DNA from: Halisarca cf. caerulea
Taxonomy: Eukaryota; Porifera; Demospongiae; Chondrillida; Halisarcidae
Assembly (NCBI GenBank): GCA_963170055.1
Contig: CAUJGJ010000006.1
Span: 97,735-107,734, forward strand
DNA length: 10,000 bases
Direction: 5' to 3'
This document shows, piece by piece, positions 1-10,000 of this stretch (the stretch's first letter is position 1; the number at the start of each line of letters is the position of its first letter). The position numbers were made by a program, and so were the translations under genes. The notes under the pieces were generated by a model. That model was not told where the DNA came from. It did not search any database and worked only from the letters and a program-made list of their open reading frames with translations.

Positions 1-196
1 TTTAGCCTTTCCGTTGATGTAATGTTTGAGCTGGGTTATATAGAAAGTAACAGGGCAAAAGTCGATCAAAATTTACATTGCGATTAGGGCATACAGCGTA
101 TGTACAAGACGTGTTAAACAAGACTGTAAACAGCCCTCTGTCAATCAGCACCTTGCTTAAGCTGCAAACCCAGACAGGATATAACTAGTGTCTAAC
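1..196 (-). other. Collagen intron, partial, no exon seen
   Basis: This stretch begins with the donor of the 197-304 exon and shows no Gly-X-Y coding or tandem repeat in either strand. It is read as the 5' part of an intron that continues outside the window. Confidence 0.6.
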
Positions 197-7491
<7,295 letters not shown>

Positions 7492-7499
7492 GACGCCGC

Positions 7500-7631
7500 C
7501 TGGTTTAAACACAACAAGGACATTGATGGAACGAGACAGGAGGCAAGGGCTACCACGTTTGCGCGCGTTATGGACCAAATTAGCAGAAATCGGGGAGAGT
7601 TCAGGTGCAGAACAAACAGCTGTCTCCTTAC
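7500..7631 (-). other. Probable 5'-UTR intron of the collagen gene
   Basis: On the minus strand a strong donor, AAAG then GTAAGG (GT at 7631-7630), is followed 132 bases later by the acceptor CTTGTTGTGTTTAAACCAG (AG at 7501-7500), which has a T-rich tract. Splicing leaves an 8-base leader, GCGGCGTC, directly before the collagen ATG. The 5'-UTR exon would end at 7632; its upstream end, the transcription start, is not determinable. The pair was found by eye from splice consensus only. Confidence 0.55.
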
Positions 7632-7632
7632 C

Positions 7633-7755
7633 TTTGGTAAAAGCAACGGCAGCAATAATCCTTCCTCTGGAAAACGTTCAGCTAGCCCGAGGCCAACACG
7701 CTAGTACGTTGATGTGCCTGGGTATTGAATGCTGTACGTTGCCTCGGCTCGGAAA
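7633..7755. promoter_or_regulatory. Putative bidirectional promoter region between collagen and the small plus-strand gene
   Basis: This interval separates the proposed collagen 5'-UTR donor from the proposed plus-strand ATG, so at least part of it must hold both transcription starts if both genes are real. No TATA box is evident. It is CG-richer than the introns, with CCGAGG/CCTCGG elements at about 7688 and 7742 and an AAAATGGCTGC element at 7753-7763 that resembles the YY1 class. The assignment rests on gene geometry. Confidence 0.25.
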
Positions 7756-8012
7756 ATGGCTGCTCCCAACCGATATGGTAAGCCGAGGGATCGACGGTGT
7801 GAATCCTATACATTTTGACAAAGAACAAAGGCAATTTGTCGTGTTATTGTGTAGATGGGCGCCTTGCGACGGCAGGCCGGCCAGTAGTGAACTATGTAAA
7901 CTTCCTCTTTTCCGGTTCGCTCACAATGGACATCCGGCTTATCTGCCTCAAAACCACAAGTTCGTTCAACGGAATGTGGACATGTCATGAATACAATTGC
8001 ATCAATGAATAA
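7756..8012 (+). CDS. Candidate two-exon small gene, 59 codons, function unknown
   Basis: An ATG with a good Kozak context (GAAAATGG) at 7756-7758 begins MAAPNRY, then splits codon 8 at donor G/GTAAGC (GT at 7778-7779). The 77-bp intron ends in a T-rich acceptor, TTGTCGTGTTATTGTGTAG (AG at 7853-7854). The second exon, 7855-8012, continues in phase (DGRLATAGRPVVNYVNFLFSG onward in outline) to TAA at 8010-8012. AATAAA at 8011-8016 overlaps the stop. The second half is Cys/Asn-rich (four Cys); there is no clear membrane segment or signal peptide, and I recognise no family. The gene would be divergent from the collagen and convergent with the TMUB-like gene. The exon structure is inferred from consensus sites alone; it could instead be untranslated or a chance arrangement. 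Confidence 0.35.
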
Positions 8013-8016
8013 TAAA
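8011..8016 (+). terminator. Poly(A) signal AATAAA, plus strand
   Basis: This canonical AATAAA overlaps the TAA of the candidate small plus-strand gene and is followed about 30-40 bases later by a GT-containing stretch (TATGTTTGTAC, 8045-8055). It has no other plus-strand gene to serve. Confidence 0.4.
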
Positions 8017-8037
8017 TACAATTTTGCAATATAAAAC

Positions 8038-8043
8038 CTTATT
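8038..8043 (-). terminator. Possible variant poly(A) signal AATAAG directly after the TMUB-like stop codon
   Basis: The minus strand reads TAG then AATAAG with no gap. AATAAG is a weak variant of AATAAA, and I see no exact AATAAA on the minus strand in the next 60 bases. The assignment is therefore tentative. If correct, the 3' UTR would be only a few tens of bases and would overlap the 3' end of the small plus-strand gene. Confidence 0.25.
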
Positions 8044-8928
8044 CTATGTTTGTACAAAGTGGCGTCTCAGTATCTGACCGTACAATAGGAGCAAATAACC
8101 GAATGAAATAAAGTAGAGCATAAGCTTTGTTACAAAAGTGAAGAGAAAAGGTTTGGTGACAAGGAGTGTCCACATGATCAGGAGGATGATTCCTAGAAGA
8201 AAAGGGAATAAATGTGAAATGTCCAAAATTGCTTCGTCAACTTCTTCTGGAAGCACTTGCACATTGCTTATTGCAACATGGACAACTCCTTCGTTGGCTA
8301 TCCCTTCTTCTCTTAATGTACGATTAAAAGGAATGATTTGGCCTCTGTGCACAAACCTTATCCTTCGACCTGATGCGAGTTCATTGTGAAAGTGCTCTCG
8401 AGCTATATCGTTGAACGTATGGTCCAAAGAACATATCACTTGTCTTCGCTGTTCCAAGTGAATTAAAGTAATACAAACAGTAGTCCGCTCTGAAGTATCA
8501 TCTTGGTTTCTATCCACGTTGGAACTACCCCTCTCACTCGTATCCCTGTTAGAACAAGCTCTTGGACTCTGGTCACTGTTCAATTCAGCATTTCTTCTAG
8601 CAGCATCCCAGATGTTAGCGTTCGGTTCAGAGGATTGGTTTACATCTTGTGTGACCTCACGAGACAAGTTTCTCCTTCTTCTTGCATTCCTCTCGTGATT
8701 TAAGGCGTCTTCTCCATTCGGGACAACCCTGGAGAAAGAAGGCGGATGGCCATCCCTGGTTAAAGTTTCGGAAGGAAGACAATCTTCAGCATTATCAGCG
8801 TCGGATATCACTCTTTCTTCCGCGCGGCGTTCTTTGGGCTTAACTAAGTAATAAACGAACACAAGAAGCAAACCAATAAGAAATAAAACGTAAAAAACTT
8901 CGTCTCCTATCCCTTGCACGAGAGCCAT
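8044..8928 (-). CDS. TMUB1/TMUB2-like transmembrane and ubiquitin-like domain protein, single exon
   Basis: This intronless frame encodes 294 residues. The N-terminus MALVQGIGDEV closely matches the conserved start of vertebrate TMUB1/2 (a Leu/Ile-x-Gly-x-Gly-Asp-Glu-Val pattern) and is followed by a first membrane helix at about 11-29. Residues 31-148 are polar, rich in Arg, Asp, Glu and Ser, and probably disordered. Residues 149-221 form a ubiquitin-like domain, with the RIRFVHRGQIIP segment (189-200) matching the typical ubiquitin-fold strand. Two C-terminal membrane helices lie at about 239-258 and 261-283. Vertebrate TMUB1 acts in ER/Golgi membranes, including ER-associated degradation and receptor recycling; that role is inferred from family only. 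The ATG context is AAAATGG, a good Kozak site. The ubiquitin-like domain ends in no Gly-Gly and is followed by membrane segments, so conjugation is unlikely. The protein is somewhat longer than human TMUB1 (about 246 residues), mainly in the linker. The gene is tandem with ABRACL, 188 bp downstream of its stop. Confidence 0.88.
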   Translation of the reverse strand: MALVQGIGDEVFYVLFLIGLLLVFVYYLVKPKERRAEERVISDADNAEDCLPSETLTRDGHPPSFSRVVPNGEDALNHERNARRRRNLSREVTQDVNQSSEPNANIWDAARRNAELNSDQSPRACSNRDTSERGSSNVDRNQDDTSERTTVCITLIHLEQRRQVICSLDHTFNDIAREHFHNELASGRRIRFVHRGQIIPFNRTLREEGIANEGVVHVAISNVQVLPEEVDEAILDISHLFPFLLGIILLIMWTLLVTKPFLFTFVTKLMLYFISFGYLLLLYGQILRRHFVQT

Positions 8929-9116
8929 TTTGAAACGATTTCCAATTCCATTCTCAGTTTCCAGAATTTAAACGAGAATGCATGTACATTCAATCATCAA
9001 CTCGGTCTATAATATACCACACCACATACACCGTACACAACACTATGAAACAAAATAATACAAAAAGAAATGCAATTATAAATTAATAAGATTAACTGAT
9101 GTTATTTATCTAAATT
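8929..9116 (-). promoter_or_regulatory. Short intergenic region: ABRACL 3' end and TMUB-like promoter/5' UTR
   Basis: These 188 bases must contain the ABRACL 3' UTR and the start of the TMUB-like transcript. A TATA-like TATATTATAG on the minus strand (about 9006-9015) lies 80-90 bases upstream of the TMUB-like ATG. CATTCTC at 8949-8955 and GAGAATG at 8974-8980 could form a 7-bp hairpin in the leader. GATAAATAAC just after the ABRACL stop is only a variant poly(A)-like motif. The interval is AT-rich with no ORF. Confidence 0.35.
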
Positions 9117-9371
9117 CTAAACCTCGTTTTTCAGAAGAACTATGTCCACATTGTCATGGGTGCCTTGCAAGAGAAGCTCTCCTTCATAAGCGATGATCTT
9201 CTTCCTCTTGGCGGCACGCAGTGTTCCAACCAAGGCTTCAAATAAGTTGGCACAGCGATCATCACTGAACAACACACCAAACTTCACAACTATCTTCCCA
9301 TCTTCGCTGCGCGGGCTACCAAGGCGAGTGATTTCTTCAACGAGCAACTTCACCTCATGGTTGACATCCAT
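9117..9371 (-). CDS. ABRACL: Costars family protein ABRACL (ABRA C-terminal-like)
   Basis: This encodes an 84-residue costars-domain protein, close to the usual length of about 81. Recognisable features are the N-terminal MDVNHEVKLLVEEI helix, the central core KFGVLFSDDRCANLFEALVG (residues 30-49), AAKRKK (53-58) and the C-terminal ELLLQGTHDNVDIVLL segment (65-80), all collinear with animal ABRACL. The family is related to the actin-binding C-terminus of ABRA/STARS; ABRACL and Dictyostelium costars promote actin dynamics and cell migration. The start at 9371 was chosen because the homology begins there. The open frame extends 57 codons further upstream but has no family similarity, and an intron-like acceptor (TTTGGTATGCAG, AG at 9385-9384) lies 12 bases before the ATG. 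The whole coding region is thus one exon, with a probable 5'-UTR intron. Confidence 0.93.
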   Translation of the reverse strand: MDVNHEVKLLVEEITRLGSPRSEDGKIVVKFGVLFSDDRCANLFEALVGTLRAAKRKKIIAYEGELLLQGTHDNVDIVLLKNEV

Positions 9372-9383
9372 CCCTTCAGCTGC

Positions 9384-10000
9384 CTGCATACCAAACAATA
9401 ACAGAATACCATAATCAGTTTGGAGCCCTTCTGAGTTGGACACTTTGCGACCAGAAGGGACTGCAAGGATTTCAATGAGGAAGGGGAGGCAGTCAACCCT
9501 CCCCCCTCCCCACGAAGATTGATCGTGTGTCATAAGGTGCATTTAGGGATGCAATGGATCATAAACCATAAAGTGATTAAAACGGATTCAGATACATATT
9601 TTGGATAGAGGAACATAGTTTCTAATGCCCATTGCATATATAAAAATTAATATATCTCAGATAATAGAATACTTTGGATATAGGAATAATTTTACCCTAA
9701 TCTGAGGGGTATGCTGTTAAGATTGCTCCTCTGTACCTCCTTGTAAGGCTATTGAGTTGTTCTCTGAGGGGCCTATCCTGATCCCTAACCAGTGCATTCC
9801 CCACCCTACCCCCTTATATCCCCAACCCTACTCCCTTATACCCCCTACGAATCATGATGCAAACATACACCTTCAATTATCCATGATGCAAATGACCCAG
9901 GACATGAACGGGTAGTTCACATAGGTCCAGAGATGCCAAGGCTTGGAAATTATCAGAAGTGAGATACCTAGCAACCATAGATATAACCTGCAACCATTAA
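9384..10000 (-). other. Probable ABRACL 5' intron or upstream region, no gene recognised
   Basis: These 617 bases contain no ORF with recognisable homology. The first part is best explained as an intron ending at the acceptor just upstream of the ABRACL ATG; its 5' exon was not identified. Between about 9789 and 9849 there is a degenerate C-rich repeat with CCCTTATA-type elements (CCCCTTATATCCCC, CTCCCTTATACCCCC), and CATGATGCAAA occurs twice (about 9854 and 9883). Confidence 0.35.

Noticed and set aside
7806..8057. An 83-codon minus-strand frame downstream of the TMUB-like gene
   Set aside because: It overlaps the TMUB-like stop region and likely 3' UTR and has no recognisable similarity.
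9372..9542. A 57-codon N-terminal extension of ABRACL
   Set aside because: Family similarity starts at the Met encoded at 9371, and an acceptor-like TTTGGTATGCAG lies just upstream. The extension is most likely intron sequence.

Overview
The window is animal nuclear DNA. It carries spliced genes with GT-AG introns, a secreted Gly-X-Y collagen, and two single-copy eukaryotic families (TMUB and ABRACL/costars). The gene density is high: basal introns are 56-103 bp, gaps between genes are under 200 bp to a few hundred bp, and several polyadenylation-like signals touch stop codons. This suits a compact invertebrate genome. A sponge or another early-branching metazoan is my best guess, but nothing here proves the phylum.

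Layout. Positions 197-7499 on the minus strand hold the 5' part of a long, fibrillar-type collagen gene. I resolve 19 protein-coding exons (785 codons), a signal peptide, a short Thr/Pro linker and 249 uninterrupted Gly-X-Y triplets, plus a probable 5'-UTR intron (7500-7631). The gene runs off the left edge, so the end of the triple helix and any C-propeptide are not seen. Positions 7756-8012 on the plus strand hold a candidate two-exon small gene (59 codons), head-to-head with the collagen and tail-to-tail with the next gene. Positions 8044-8928 (minus) hold an intronless TMUB1/TMUB2-like gene with a ubiquitin-like domain and three membrane segments. Positions 9117-9371 (minus) hold an ABRACL/costars gene of 84 codons. 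Positions 9384-10000 show no gene I can support and are probably its 5' intron or upstream region.

The most distinctive property is the collagen's introns. They fall into two classes: nine of 56-103 bp without obvious repeats, and nine of about 190-1040 bp, each of which contains a tandem repeat. The repeats are polypurine, (CA)n/(TG)n, a 19/29/30-bp G-rich minisatellite, and 21-, 24-, ~38- and 25-bp minisatellites. Several abut splice sites. Every collagen exon is a multiple of 9 bp in phase 0, so any exon could be skipped without breaking frame or triplet register.

The genes do not form a pathway. The collagen is an extracellular matrix protein, TMUB a membrane ubiquitin-like protein (ER/Golgi in vertebrates), and ABRACL a cytosolic regulator of actin dynamics. 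I found no mobile-element coding region, CRISPR array, tRNA or rRNA.
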